From Synergistales bacterium (lineage in GTDB: Bacteria; Synergistota; Synergistia; Synergistales; Synergistaceae): 41,227 nucleotides of DNA. The notes beneath the pieces were generated by a model. That model saw only the letters and a list, made by a program, of their open reading frames with translations, had not been told where the DNA came from and made no database searches. Positions 26,375 to 34,292 of this stretch are shown one piece after another. Position 1 is the stretch's first letter. Each line of letters starts with the position of its first letter. The DNA lies in assembly GCA_026002695.1 (NCBI GenBank), contig BOCB01000008.1, forward strand, positions 1-41,227, in the 5' to 3' direction. The translations under genes and the position numbers were made by a program.

Positions 26375-28264
26375 TTACGGCGCGGAAACGGCGCTCGCCG
26401 GTTCCGGCTGCTCATTTGACGGCGATGTACCGAACATACCGGGTGTTAGGTATATATCGAGCGCGCCTATGAGTTCTCGGCTGTTGAAGCGCCTGCCGTA
26501 CTCCGCGAGCTCTATGAGGAGTTTCGCTGTCGGACGCTTAGTAAACGCTTCGTATAGATAATTGAGGCCTGTTGTCAGCAAGTTTGCGTCCTTCTGCTGA
26601 TCGCCGATCTGCGTGATTAAATACCCGAGCTGTTCCCTCGCGTCGTCGCGCGACATCGGATATTTTTCCGCTTTTTTGAGCTGATCGACCTTGGCTTGCG
26701 CGTCCGATGGAGAGGCCAGCGCGTTATACATGAGCTGATCGCCCATTATGCCGCCGGCGAGAAAAACGAAGCCATAGATGGCGATACCGGCTACGATAAG
26801 CCCAAAAGCTCTGTATGCTTTGTCCGGGAGGCGGCTCCATCTGACTGCGGACGGCAGCAGCTCCCTGTTGGACAGAGCAAAAGCGAGCGCCATCCAGACG
26901 GAGTTCTCTATCCTGTGAAACGGTCTGCTGAAAAGCGCGTCGAACCATACCAGAAACGTCATCGAGCAGCCCCATATGGCGCAATAGCTGAGATTTTTTC
27001 TCCCGGCAATGGCGGCTATGAAGGCGTACAGCCACCACAGGCCAAGCAAGAGCAGCATGGCCGCGCCCACTATGCCTGTTTCGCACAGCCACTGAATGTA
27101 CTCGCTGTGCGCCCAGTATGTGTACTGCCAGCCGTACTTCGGATTATCCATACGATTCGGTTTTTGAAACAAGAGCCGCTGCCCGTCCAGGAAGTGCCAC
27201 TTGTAATGTCCCAACCCGACGCCGAGCATCGGACTCGTCTTGAACACCTCCCAGCTCGTCTCCCAGATCGTCATCCTGCCTCCTATGGAGGTTGGGTTCT
27301 TTATCATGTCAGCCATCTTGTCTACAAGCATACCGCTCTGTCCAAGGCCGAACTGGCTGCCTATCGTGAGCATAACTACGAGCAGAGCTATAATCACACC
27401 GAAGAGTTTAGCAGTGCGCTTAAGGGCGTCAATCTTGCCGGTTCTCCAGAGACAGAGCGCGAGAATCGCCACAGCGGCGGCGAAAGAAAGTATCCCGCCC
27501 CTCGCCGTCGAGCCCCATAACCCCCACGCGCTCATCGCCAGGAAGAACATGTTTGCGGACGCAAGCGCGAGTACCCTCGACTTTGACGTGATCTTATCCC
27601 CGGCTCCATACGCCCCCATGTAGGAAACGTGCAGGAACAGTGAGTTCAGCAGCGACATGGCCATCCACAGCCCAAACATCTCCTGCTGCGCGGTGTTGCC
27701 TATATAGTTGCCGGGTACGTTCAATATAAACGGGTATGATACTTTGATACCGCTTGTCATCAATTCGGCGAATACTACGTTTATCGCCGCGTTGACGCCG
27801 CCGCCCCACAGAATAACGCGGAACAGCCTCTCGCTTTTGAAAATGTTGTAAGCGAGCATGTACAGCGCGAAGAGAGATGCGAAGTAAAACCATTCCTTCA
27901 TATATGTGGAGAGCGAACTGAGCGGCGCGATTACGACCTGGAGGGTTACGTATATCAACAGCAGAAACCATGCCGCGCCGAACGGATCCAGCGTGAACGA
28001 AGCGCGCTTCGCCCCTCGCAGCAGCAGATGAATGCCGGCCGCAAGAGTGAGTATCCCTATCGGAACCATCGTCACAGCCCACTTCATGATGTGCAGTGTG
28101 TCGAAGAAATGAGGTCCGGAAAACACGAGGTTGGGAAGGGCGAAAGAAATAAAAAAACATACCCACGCCAACCAATTTGGGACAAGCGCCGCGTCCGGCG
28201 TCGGTAAGCCGCCGGAACCCTTATACTTCGCGCCCCTGGATTTATTCACGGGTATTACAGGCAT
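26375..28264 (-). CDS. O-antigen ligase / Wzy-type polytopic membrane protein
   Basis: The 629-aa protein has 11 or 12 hydrophobic helices and the Wzy_C signature in the large periplasmic loop (GRMTIWETSWEVFKTSPMLG, VGLGHYKWHF, YWAHSEYIQWLCETGIVG). The tail after the last helix is helical (SPSDAQAKVDQLKKAEKYPM, LLTTGLNYLYEAFTKRPTAK) and may hold TPR-like repeats. Family members include WaaL ligases, Wzy polymerases and PglL/PilO protein oligosaccharyltransferases. Because it is the first gene of the secretion operon, with 14 nt to gspJ, glycosylation of a pseudopilin or secreted protein is an attractive but unproven role. Confidence 0.82.
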   Translation of the reverse strand: MPVIPVNKSRGAKYKGSGGLPTPDAALVPNWLAWVCFFISFALPNLVFSGPHFFDTLHIMKWAVTMVPIGILTLAAGIHLLLRGAKRASFTLDPFGAAWFLLLIYVTLQVVIAPLSSLSTYMKEWFYFASLFALYMLAYNIFKSERLFRVILWGGGVNAAINVVFAELMTSGIKVSYPFILNVPGNYIGNTAQQEMFGLWMAMSLLNSLFLHVSYMGAYGAGDKITSKSRVLALASANMFFLAMSAWGLWGSTARGGILSFAAAVAILALCLWRTGKIDALKRTAKLFGVIIALLVVMLTIGSQFGLGQSGMLVDKMADMIKNPTSIGGRMTIWETSWEVFKTSPMLGVGLGHYKWHFLDGQRLLFQKPNRMDNPKYGWQYTYWAHSEYIQWLCETGIVGAAMLLLLGLWWLYAFIAAIAGRKNLSYCAIWGCSMTFLVWFDALFSRPFHRIENSVWMALAFALSNRELLPSAVRWSRLPDKAYRAFGLIVAGIAIYGFVFLAGGIMGDQLMYNALASPSDAQAKVDQLKKAEKYPMSRDDAREQLGYLITQIGDQQKDANLLTTGLNYLYEAFTKRPTAKLLIELAEYGRRFNSRELIGALDIYLTPGMFGTSPSNEQPEPASAVSAP

Positions 28265-28296
28265 AAGTCATCAACATCCTCCGGTAAACATTATCA

Positions 28297-29547
28297 TCAA
28301 ATAATTTGTTTCGGAAAATCCGCGCTTATCTCCACCAAAAGGCACTCGGCGTCGTTCTGTTTTATCCTCATCTTGGCCGGAAGTCCCTTTGCCCTGTACT
28401 TATTTATCAGGGAGACAAGCTCATTCATCATCTCAGGCTGAACGCCCTCCGATATTATTTTTTTCTTGCCCGCTTTTGGCTGGCGGGGCGAATCACCCCA
28501 CTTCTCGACCAAATCCTCCAGCTCTCTCGTGCTCAAATCGTCATCGATGGTCTTCTGAGCTAAGCGGCGCTGTTCCTCCATCGACAGGCTCAAAAGAGCC
28601 CTTGCCTGCCGCTCTCCGAGCTTGCCGCCTACCACGAGCCGCTGCACGGATTCATCGAGCCTGAGCAGGCGCAGTTTGTTCGCTATTGATGCCTGAGACC
28701 TCCCCATGCGTTTAGCGAGGTCGCTCTGACTCCATCCGGTCTTGGATAATATGTCCTGAAGGCATATGGCTTCCTCGATTGCGGAGAGATTTTTTCTCTG
28801 GATATTCTCTACAAGCGCCATCACCTGCTGAGACAGCGGCGTCGTCTCCATGAGCATCGCCGGAATGCTCGCGAGATTTGCCCTTTTCGCCGCGCGAAGG
28901 CGTCTTTCCCCGGCTATCAGTTCATACTCGACAGGGCTTATCCGGCGCACCAATATCGGCTGAAGCACCCCAAGCTCCCTGATCGACTCCGACAGCTCCG
29001 ACAGCTCCGATTCGTCCATGTTCTTCCTCGGCTGATATGGGTTTGCGCTTATCATCTCTACGGGTATGTTAAGCAATTTTCTGCCGTCGGCATTTTCATC
29101 AAACTTAGTGATATTGCCGCCGCCTTCTTCAAATGGATCGGCCTGCTCACCCGGATCGCCCCGCTCCTCTGTCAGTTCTGCGGGAACACTCTCCTTTGGA
29201 AGCTCCGGAAGCGCCGGAGGTTCGTCATCAATGACACTTTCATTTTGCGGCGTATCCGGTGTATCAACTGATACCTCAGGTTCGGATGCTTGGGACGTCT
29301 GCTCGATGACTTCGGGCATCTGCCGCTCTGTGATCTCAGGCGCCGGCAGCTCCGGGGGCGCATCGTCCGCAGCCTCGCTTTGAGCGGCAACAGCCTCGTC
29401 AATGGCGCGCTCTGTCCTCTCGATAGCTTCGACGAGCTGAGCGTCTATCTGCTTTTTAGCGTCCGAGACATCCTCGGAACCCTCCTCCGCGCCTCCGGCA
29501 GGGTTCTTGAGATAACGCAGGATATCCCACATCTTGTCAGCCAACAA
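28297..29547 (-). CDS. parB: ParB/Spo0J/Noc-family DNA-binding protein with acidic N-terminal extension
   Basis: The 416-aa protein starts at TTG 29547, 6 nt after GGAGG. Residues 1-155 are acidic and low-complexity (many Glu, Pro, Ala) and unlike normal ParB. The ParB core follows: IPVEMISANPYQPRKNM (161-177), LGVLQPILVRR (192-202), the CTP-binding GERRLRA (213-219), ENIQRKNLSAIEEA (247-260) and a helix-turn-helix WSQSDLAKRMGRSQASIANK (272-291). A C-terminal dimerisation part follows. Chromosome segregation or nucleoid occlusion is expected. No parA is adjacent and I see no parS (TGTTTCACGTGAAACA) in the window, so Noc-like or accessory roles remain open. Confidence 0.9.
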   Translation of the reverse strand: MLADKMWDILRYLKNPAGGAEEGSEDVSDAKKQIDAQLVEAIERTERAIDEAVAAQSEAADDAPPELPAPEITERQMPEVIEQTSQASEPEVSVDTPDTPQNESVIDDEPPALPELPKESVPAELTEERGDPGEQADPFEEGGGNITKFDENADGRKLLNIPVEMISANPYQPRKNMDESELSELSESIRELGVLQPILVRRISPVEYELIAGERRLRAAKRANLASIPAMLMETTPLSQQVMALVENIQRKNLSAIEEAICLQDILSKTGWSQSDLAKRMGRSQASIANKLRLLRLDESVQRLVVGGKLGERQARALLSLSMEEQRRLAQKTIDDDLSTRELEDLVEKWGDSPRQPKAGKKKIISEGVQPEMMNELVSLINKYRAKGLPAKMRIKQNDAECLLVEISADFPKQII

Positions 29548-29573
29548 GCCTCACCTCCAAAAAATTCGTAAAT

Positions 29574-29617
29574 ATTGATTTATTGTCAGAAGCCTAAACA
29601 GCAACGATAAAAATCCC
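29574..29617. repeat. Partial copy of the dispersed MITE family, inverted relative to the next
   Basis: TTGATTTATTGTCAGAAGCC followed by TAAACAGCAACGATAAAAAT matches the complement of the adjacent full element, so the two copies face each other. It is followed by a GACCG/CGGTC hairpin. Confidence 0.65.
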
Positions 29618-29648
29618 ACAGACGACCGGAACGGTCGCCATTGCATAC

Positions 29649-29767
29649 CTTAGGTAAGCGCTGATTAAATCGCCCAAAATGGAATTTAGCTGTTTTGGGA
29701 TGCAGAGCCGGTCAGGTTTTTATCGTTACCCTTTAGGTTCCTAACAATAAATCAGCATTTACCTTAG
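29649..29767. mobile_element. Complete 119-bp MITE
   Basis: The ends CTTAGGTAAGCGCTGATT and (reverse complement) CTAAGGTAAATGCTGATT form an 18-bp terminal inverted repeat with 3 mismatches. The inside has a CCCAAAA/TTTTGGG palindrome and the GTTACCCTTTAGG core shared with five other copies in the window. It codes for nothing and would need a transposase supplied elsewhere. It lies between parB and dnaB. Confidence 0.72.
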
Positions 29768-29788
29768 AACAAAACCGCTCAGCCTTTC

Positions 29789-31162
29789 TTAATTATACGG
29801 CAGTTTGCTCAAGCTGGTAAATTTTGAGTATTCCCTTAAAAACATCAAATCAATCTTGCCGGTAGGGCCGTTTCTGTGTTTCGCTATGGAAAGCTCGGCG
29901 CTCTGGTCGCTCGTCTCACTGTCCTGCTGATAATACGCCTGCCTGTATAAAAACGCCACTATATCAGCGTCCTGCTCTATCGCGCCGCTGTCCCGCAAAT
30001 CCGACAGCACAGGGCGCTTATCGGTACCACGCTTCTCAACGTCCCTCGACAGCTGCGACAGGGCTATTACCGGTACGGAAAACTCCCTCGCTATACCTTT
30101 GAGCGCGCGCGATATTTCGGAGACCTCCTGCTGTCTGTTATCCGATCTTCTCGAACTTCCCATTATCTGGATATAATCAATTATAATCAGGCATCGCGCC
30201 CCTTTATGCCTCGTCACGAAGCGCCTGCACCGAGACCTGAGCTCCATCGGAGTTATGGGCGACGTATCGTCCACGAATATCGACGAACGGCTCAACCTCG
30301 CCGCCGCGTCGGTGAGCCTCTCCCACACAGCCCTGCTGACGCCCCCGCCCTTAGCTCCCGCCCGCTGAAGCTCGCGAAGATTAACCTCGGCAACGGACGC
30401 CAAGAGACGCCCGGCTATTTGCGCGGCCGACATCTCCAAGCTGAATACGAGCACAGGGGTACTGTTGCGAAACGCCGCGTTCTCAGCGACGTTTAGGGCA
30501 AAGGCCGTCTTTCCCATCGATGGGCGCGCCGCGATTATGTTGAGGCTGTCGGGCTGAAAGCCGCCGGTCAGATGGTCGAAGTCGGCAAAGCCTGACGACA
30601 CGCCGACACCAACGCCGCCCTGTGAAATATTGCGCTCTATCTGAGAGACGGCCTCCTCCACTAAGCTTTTCATGTCCCTGATATTCGACGCGGCGGCGTG
30701 TTCAATGCCGAATATTCTGCGTTCCGCCGACGAGAGCGCGTCGTCCGAGTCCATCCCTTCGTCGAACCCCACGCGCGCGATGTCGCCGCCGGCGTTTATC
30801 AGTTCCCTGTGTATGGACTTGTCGCGCACTATGGCGCAGTAATGTTCGATGTTTGCTGTGGTGGCCACGGCGTCTGCCATTAACGTTATGTACGCAACGC
30901 CGCCGACGCGTTCGAGCTGGGTTCTCGTTGAAAGCTCCTCGCTGAGCGTGAGCTGGTCGATGGCTCGGTCGCGCTTCGCGAGCTCCATCATGGCGTCGAA
31001 TATCATACTATGCCTCGGGTCGTAAAAATCCCCGGGGCGCACGCTCTCCGCCGCTATCAGAAAGGCGTCTCGCTCTAACAGACACGAACCGAGCACGGCG
31101 CGCTCGGCATCGGTGTTGTTCGGCGGTATCCGTTCCGGCGGCGCAGTGCCGTAATCAGCCAC
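29789..31162 (-). CDS. dnaB: Replicative DNA helicase DnaB
   Basis: The 457-aa hexameric helicase unwinds the replication fork. The N-terminal DnaB domain (ERIPPNNTDAERAVLGSCLL) is followed by the RecA-like domain with GFADFDHLTGG, Walker A ARPSMGKT (212-219), VFSLEMSAAQIAGRLL, Walker B LIIIDYIQIM and LSRDVEKRGTDKRPVLSDLR. The GTG start overlaps the rplI stop (TAGTG), giving translational coupling. It is the last gene of the ribosomal/replication operon. No intein or insertion. Confidence 0.97.
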   Translation of the reverse strand: MADYGTAPPERIPPNNTDAERAVLGSCLLERDAFLIAAESVRPGDFYDPRHSMIFDAMMELAKRDRAIDQLTLSEELSTRTQLERVGGVAYITLMADAVATTANIEHYCAIVRDKSIHRELINAGGDIARVGFDEGMDSDDALSSAERRIFGIEHAAASNIRDMKSLVEEAVSQIERNISQGGVGVGVSSGFADFDHLTGGFQPDSLNIIAARPSMGKTAFALNVAENAAFRNSTPVLVFSLEMSAAQIAGRLLASVAEVNLRELQRAGAKGGGVSRAVWERLTDAAARLSRSSIFVDDTSPITPMELRSRCRRFVTRHKGARCLIIIDYIQIMGSSRRSDNRQQEVSEISRALKGIAREFSVPVIALSQLSRDVEKRGTDKRPVLSDLRDSGAIEQDADIVAFLYRQAYYQQDSETSDQSAELSIAKHRNGPTGKIDLMFLREYSKFTSLSKLPYN

Positions 31163-31608
31163 TAATCAGCCTCCACGGAGAGCGAGACATCCGCTTCGAC
31201 TCCTGAGTAGAGCTTTATTTTTATTTGGTACATGCCGAGCTGTTTTATCTGCTCGTCAATCTTTATGTCCTTTTTGTCAATATCAATGCCGTGCTGTGCG
31301 GACAGAGCCGACGCCACCTGCTGAGAGGTGACGCTCCCGAAGAGGCGGCCTTCCTCTCCCGCGCTCATCTTGACTGTAACCTTCTTGCCGCCTATTTTCT
31401 TTTTTATTTCCCCTGCCTCAGCAACCGCCTTAGCTTCGCGGTTAGCGCGCGTTTTCTGGGCTTCCCCCCACTCCTTTATCTTGGCGGGCGTCCCCTCCAT
31501 CGCAAATCCTTTTTTGAACAAAAAATTCCTCGCGTAGCCGTCGGACACCTCGACGAGAGCGCCCTTCGAACCTAACTTGCTAACGTCCTGAGTGAGTATT
31601 ACCTTCAT
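31162..31608 (-). CDS. rplI: 50S ribosomal protein L9
   Basis: The 148-aa length is standard. The ATG at 31606-31608 begins MKVILTQDVSKLGSKGALVE, the conserved L9 N-terminus, with GGAGG 9 nt upstream; the longer frame to 31644 is spurious. The N-terminal rRNA-binding domain with GYARNFLFKKGFA, the long connecting helix and the C-terminal domain (GRLFGSVTSQQVASAL) are all present. It is encoded between DUF2232 and dnaB. Confidence 0.97.
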   Translation of the reverse strand: MKVILTQDVSKLGSKGALVEVSDGYARNFLFKKGFAMEGTPAKIKEWGEAQKTRANREAKAVAEAGEIKKKIGGKKVTVKMSAGEEGRLFGSVTSQQVASALSAQHGIDIDKKDIKIDEQIKQLGMYQIKIKLYSGVEADVSLSVEAD

Positions 31609-31612
31609 CACG

Positions 31613-32617
31613 TCAATCCTCCCCATTGTCCTTTTTGCCGGCATTGCCGTTCGGCAGACGCCTGATGTTGAAACCCATGTCTATTATACCGACTATACAG
31701 AATATGTAGCTCAAAATTGGAATAAAAGGCGTTAAGATTATCAGCGGCGCGCGCACGGCCTTCGGTATATTGCGCCGTTCCATGAAAAAACACGCAACCG
31801 AAAGCCCCTGCACCGAGAAAAGAGCCCCCGTGACTGCGCAGAGGTTCGCGCCGGCCTGAAAGATCGGGTACATCTCGCGCTCCTGACCCATGTAGTCCGC
31901 AAGCAGTCCGGTGATGAACGCAAAGAGCACGTTCCTCGGAAATGCCCAGCCCGAAAACGGCGGCAGGACAAAGAACGCCTCCCCGCCGCGTTTTTTGCCC
32001 ACGCGCGAGGCAAAAACATACGATATCCACGCCTCGGCGACACTCCACAATATCATGCCAAACGGCACGAGCAGGGTTATGCTGCGCGCGCTCCGGGAGA
32101 TGCTCTCTTTGATAGTTTCGGTATCGCCGGGCATCATAGAGCTCAGCCTGTTTCCTACTGACGACGTTATATAATTCCGGAGTTCCTCAGGATTGGGCGA
32201 CATAATGTTTATGTCCGCGATCTGCCATATTACAACGGCGAGTATTATCTTGAAGGAGAGAGAGCATATCGAACCATAGAAAAGCATATCCGCCCCATTC
32301 GCCTTCGCTCCGCCGCGCGTGGAAATGAACACGACCCCGCCCATAGCTACGCCCGAAAACCCGGCCGTGAAAATATATACAACTGCGTAAAACGGCCCGA
32401 ACAACAGACCGACCATAACCGCTACGATTACACATGCCAACATTCCGCGCGCCACGCCGAGCTTACCGTCCATCCCCATGACGACCATCGGCAGCGCATA
32501 CACGAAGACAAAGAACATACCCGCCAATGGCAAGTAAAGACATAGGGTAAAGAGCGCTAAACTCGACGCGGAGCAGAGTACAAAATCCCTGACGCTGTCA
32601 GCTGATTGTTTTATCAT
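31613..32617 (-). CDS. DUF2232 (YybS-like) integral membrane protein
   Basis: The 334-aa protein has eight or so hydrophobic helices and the DUF2232 layout: LCLYLPLAGMFFVFVYALPM at the N-terminus, GLLFGPFYAVVYIFTAGFSG, and PPFSGWAFPRNVLFAFITGLL then FFMERRNIPKAVRAPLII near the C-terminus. It resembles the substrate-specific (S) component style of membrane proteins, but its function is unknown. It is conserved between rpsR and rplI in many bacteria, as here. A terminator-like hairpin lies just upstream. Confidence 0.85.
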   Translation of the reverse strand: MIKQSADSVRDFVLCSASSLALFTLCLYLPLAGMFFVFVYALPMVVMGMDGKLGVARGMLACVIVAVMVGLLFGPFYAVVYIFTAGFSGVAMGGVVFISTRGGAKANGADMLFYGSICSLSFKIILAVVIWQIADINIMSPNPEELRNYITSSVGNRLSSMMPGDTETIKESISRSARSITLLVPFGMILWSVAEAWISYVFASRVGKKRGGEAFFVLPPFSGWAFPRNVLFAFITGLLADYMGQEREMYPIFQAGANLCAVTGALFSVQGLSVACFFMERRNIPKAVRAPLIILTPFIPILSYIFCIVGIIDMGFNIRRLPNGNAGKKDNGED

Positions 32618-32621
32618 GCGG

Positions 32622-32652
32622 CAAAAATAAGGGGGAGCGTCGCTCCCCTTTT
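32622..32652 (-). terminator. Terminator or attenuator between rpsR and DUF2232
   Basis: On the minus strand a GGGGAGC/GCTCCCC stem with loop GAC is followed by CTTATTTTTG. It can end the rpsF-ssb-rpsR message while letting some transcripts read into DUF2232-rplI-dnaB. Confidence 0.7.
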
Positions 32653-32656
32653 ATTC

Positions 32657-32893
32657 TTAATCCGAGGTGTACGGCAGGAGAGCCAAGAAACGCGCCCTCT
32701 TTATAGCTCTCGTGAGCTGGCGTTGGTGTTTGGCGCATGTACCGGTAACGCGCTTTGGAATTACCTTGCCCCTCTCGGTGATATAGCGGCGAAGTTTTTC
32801 CGCTTCTTTATAATCGACGCGCTCTATCTTGTTCGCGCAGTAGTGACATACCTTCGGCCTGCGCTTGCGCCTCTTTCTGAACTGATTGTCCAT
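32657..32893 (-). CDS. rpsR: 30S ribosomal protein S18
   Basis: The 78-aa protein contains the S18 core VCHYCANKIERVDYKEAE, LRRYITERGKVIPKRVTGTC and HQRQLTRAIKRARFLALLPY. The CHYC and TGTC cysteines are kept (zinc-type C+ paralogue). It is the third gene of the rpsF operon. S18 pairs with S6 on the ribosome and can also bind the operon leader with it. Confidence 0.97.
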   Translation of the reverse strand: MDNQFRKRRKRRPKVCHYCANKIERVDYKEAEKLRRYITERGKVIPKRVTGTCAKHQRQLTRAIKRARFLALLPYTSD

Positions 32894-32915
32894 CTATTAA
32901 AACAACTCCTTTCAC

Positions 32916-33500
32916 TTAAAACGGCACGTCCGCGTCCCCGCCGCCTTCACCCGGCTGCCCGTCCATCGTCATAAAGTCGAGGGGAAAATCCTCCTCGAAG
33001 CCTTCCTCATCGCGAAGGCTCCCAACGTCATCGCGGCCGTCGCCCCCATACGGGCTTTGGTTTTGCTGTTGGTACTGCGGCTGCGGAGCGCGATACGGCT
33101 GCTGCGGTTTAGCCGCGGCAGGAGCGTCAAAAGACGCGCCGTCATCAGCTTCATCCCTGCGTCCGCCGGAAAGCAGCGTTATACCCTCCGCTATCACCTC
33201 AGTCACCCATTTGTGCACGCCCGTCTTGGGATCATCGTAATCGCGCACCTGAAGACGCCCATCGACCAAGACAGGACGCCCCTTGCGCAAGTAACGCTCA
33301 CAGAGATCAGCGAGGAAGCTCCAAGCGACAACAGGAACGAAGTCCGTCTGTTTCTGCACCTCGCCGGTCATCTTATTCTTCCACTGACGACCGACGGCAA
33401 CGGTTATCCGAGCCACCTTCTGTTTATTCGGCGTGAACCTGACATCGGGGTCACGCGCGAGATTGCCCATTATTATTACCTTGTTGAACCCATTGGACAT
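32916..33500 (-). CDS. ssb: Single-stranded DNA-binding protein
   Basis: The 194-aa protein has an N-terminal OB fold (NKVIIMGNLARDPDVRFTPN, RQWKNKMTGEVQKQTDFVPV, KGRPVLVDGRLQVRDYDDP). A Gln/Pro/Gly-rich disordered linker with YQQQNQSPYGGDGRDD leads to an acidic C-terminal tip GGGDADVPF, which recruits partner proteins. It lies between rpsF and rpsR as usual. Confidence 0.97.
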   Translation of the reverse strand: MSNGFNKVIIMGNLARDPDVRFTPNKQKVARITVAVGRQWKNKMTGEVQKQTDFVPVVAWSFLADLCERYLRKGRPVLVDGRLQVRDYDDPKTGVHKWVTEVIAEGITLLSGGRRDEADDGASFDAPAAAKPQQPYRAPQPQYQQQNQSPYGGDGRDDVGSLRDEEGFEEDFPLDFMTMDGQPGEGGGDADVPF

Positions 33501-33503
33501 AAC

Positions 33504-33788
33504 TTAGTCCTCGTCCGCCAGGATGACAAGATGCCTAAGAACCTGCTGGCGCAGACTCAGTACACGGTCGAGCTCGCGGATTTGATCGGCGGGAGCCTTC
33601 ATCGTTATCATCGCGTAGAATCCCTCCTGCTGTTTCTTAATGGGATACGCGAAACGCTTCTTGCCCCAGAGGTCTATCTTCTCGACCTCCGCACCCAATC
33701 CGCGCGCGACCTCCGCCACTTCTTCAGCCGCAGCCTTGTGATCCTCAAGCTCAGCCGTCAGTATTACAGTCAATTCATAAAGCCGCAC
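33504..33788 (-). CDS. rpsF: 30S ribosomal protein S6
   Basis: The 94-aa protein has the S6 features MRLYELTVIL at the start, GAEVEKIDLWGKKRFAYPIK, and EGFYAMITMKA followed by RELDRVLSLRQQVLRHLVI. The start is GTG (33786-33788), needed for the conserved MRxYE beginning. AGGAGG lies 9 nt upstream. An ATG at 33791-33793, with shorter spacing to the same ribosome binding site, opens a 7-codon frame that overlaps the rpsF start out of frame, so initiation or reinitiation may be tuned. Confidence 0.96.
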   Translation of the reverse strand: MRLYELTVILTAELEDHKAAAEEVAEVARGLGAEVEKIDLWGKKRFAYPIKKQQEGFYAMITMKAPADQIRELDRVLSLRQQVLRHLVILADED

Positions 33789-33880
33789 GTCATTACACCT
33801 CCTCCCCTCGGTCTATGGAGCGCTAACCGCGCTCCTTCGGCTTCCTCTCTGTCGGAGGAAGCAGGGATTAACAGTGAAAT
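33789..33880 (-). promoter_or_regulatory. rpsF operon leader with two hairpins (candidate S6:S18-binding RNA)
   Basis: In transcript order there is a hairpin GCTTCCTC...GAGGAAGC (33862-33840) with CCGA in its apical part, a CGAA spacer, and a second hairpin GGAGCGC/GCGCTCC (33835-33817). The Shine-Dalgarno follows. Many bacteria control this operon by S6:S18 binding to a leader hairpin with a conserved CCG. Position and CCG fit, but I did not verify the full consensus. Confidence 0.45.
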
Positions 33881-33909
33881 ATTATATCTCACATGAGAAC
33901 AACGCGCAA
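33881..33909 (-). promoter_or_regulatory. Promoter of the rpsF operon
   Basis: The minus strand has TATAAT at 33886-33881 and TTGCGC at 33909-33904, 17 nt apart. It lies directly upstream of the leader hairpins. Confidence 0.65.
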
Positions 33910-33930
33910 GAACGAACCGCCTCACGGCCA

Positions 33931-34292
33931 GGCCGTTTCATAAACTCCATAAATTGGTAATTTCTGCATTTTTTGAATTTTCAAGGGGTTAGTTTTGTCG
34001 AAATTGATGTGACCAAATGGAGTTGAGGCACAAAAAATTGATATTTTTTAATATGACTATTAAGTTGCCTCATGTATTTTGCATCCTTCTTCTATCTGGT
34101 GTTACGCAATACTTCGATGAAGTAAGGAGACGAAAAGCGGACATTATGCTAAACATCTCGCACCCTTTTGGGATGTGTAATTAGGCCAGAAGAAGTCCCA
34201 AACGAGATTTACCCTAGCTTGAAGAAACTTGATAGTCATATTTTTTAATCGAAAAAAATGCCAAACTGAATAATGGAGTTTATGAAACGGCC
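33931..34292. mobile_element. Non-autonomous element with GGCCGTTTCATAAACTCC ends
   Basis: The left end GGCCGTTTCATAAACTCC (33931-33948) is repeated perfectly as the reverse complement at 34275-34292. The interior is AT-rich and noncoding. The first about 120 bp recur at 35640. The element is 362 bp now, but 197 bp of this is a later nested insertion plus target duplication, so its original length was about 165 bp. No transposase gene is present. Confidence 0.8.
34053..34239. mobile_element. Nested 187-bp MITE with 10-bp target duplication
   Basis: The ends ATGACTATTAAGTT and (reverse complement) ATGACTATCAAGTT are inverted repeats. The flanks ATTTTTTAAT (34043-34052) and ATTTTTTAAT (34240-34249) are identical. 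The second copy of the host element near 35750 has a single uninterrupted ATTTTTTAAT, which shows the empty site. No coding capacity. Confidence 0.82.
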
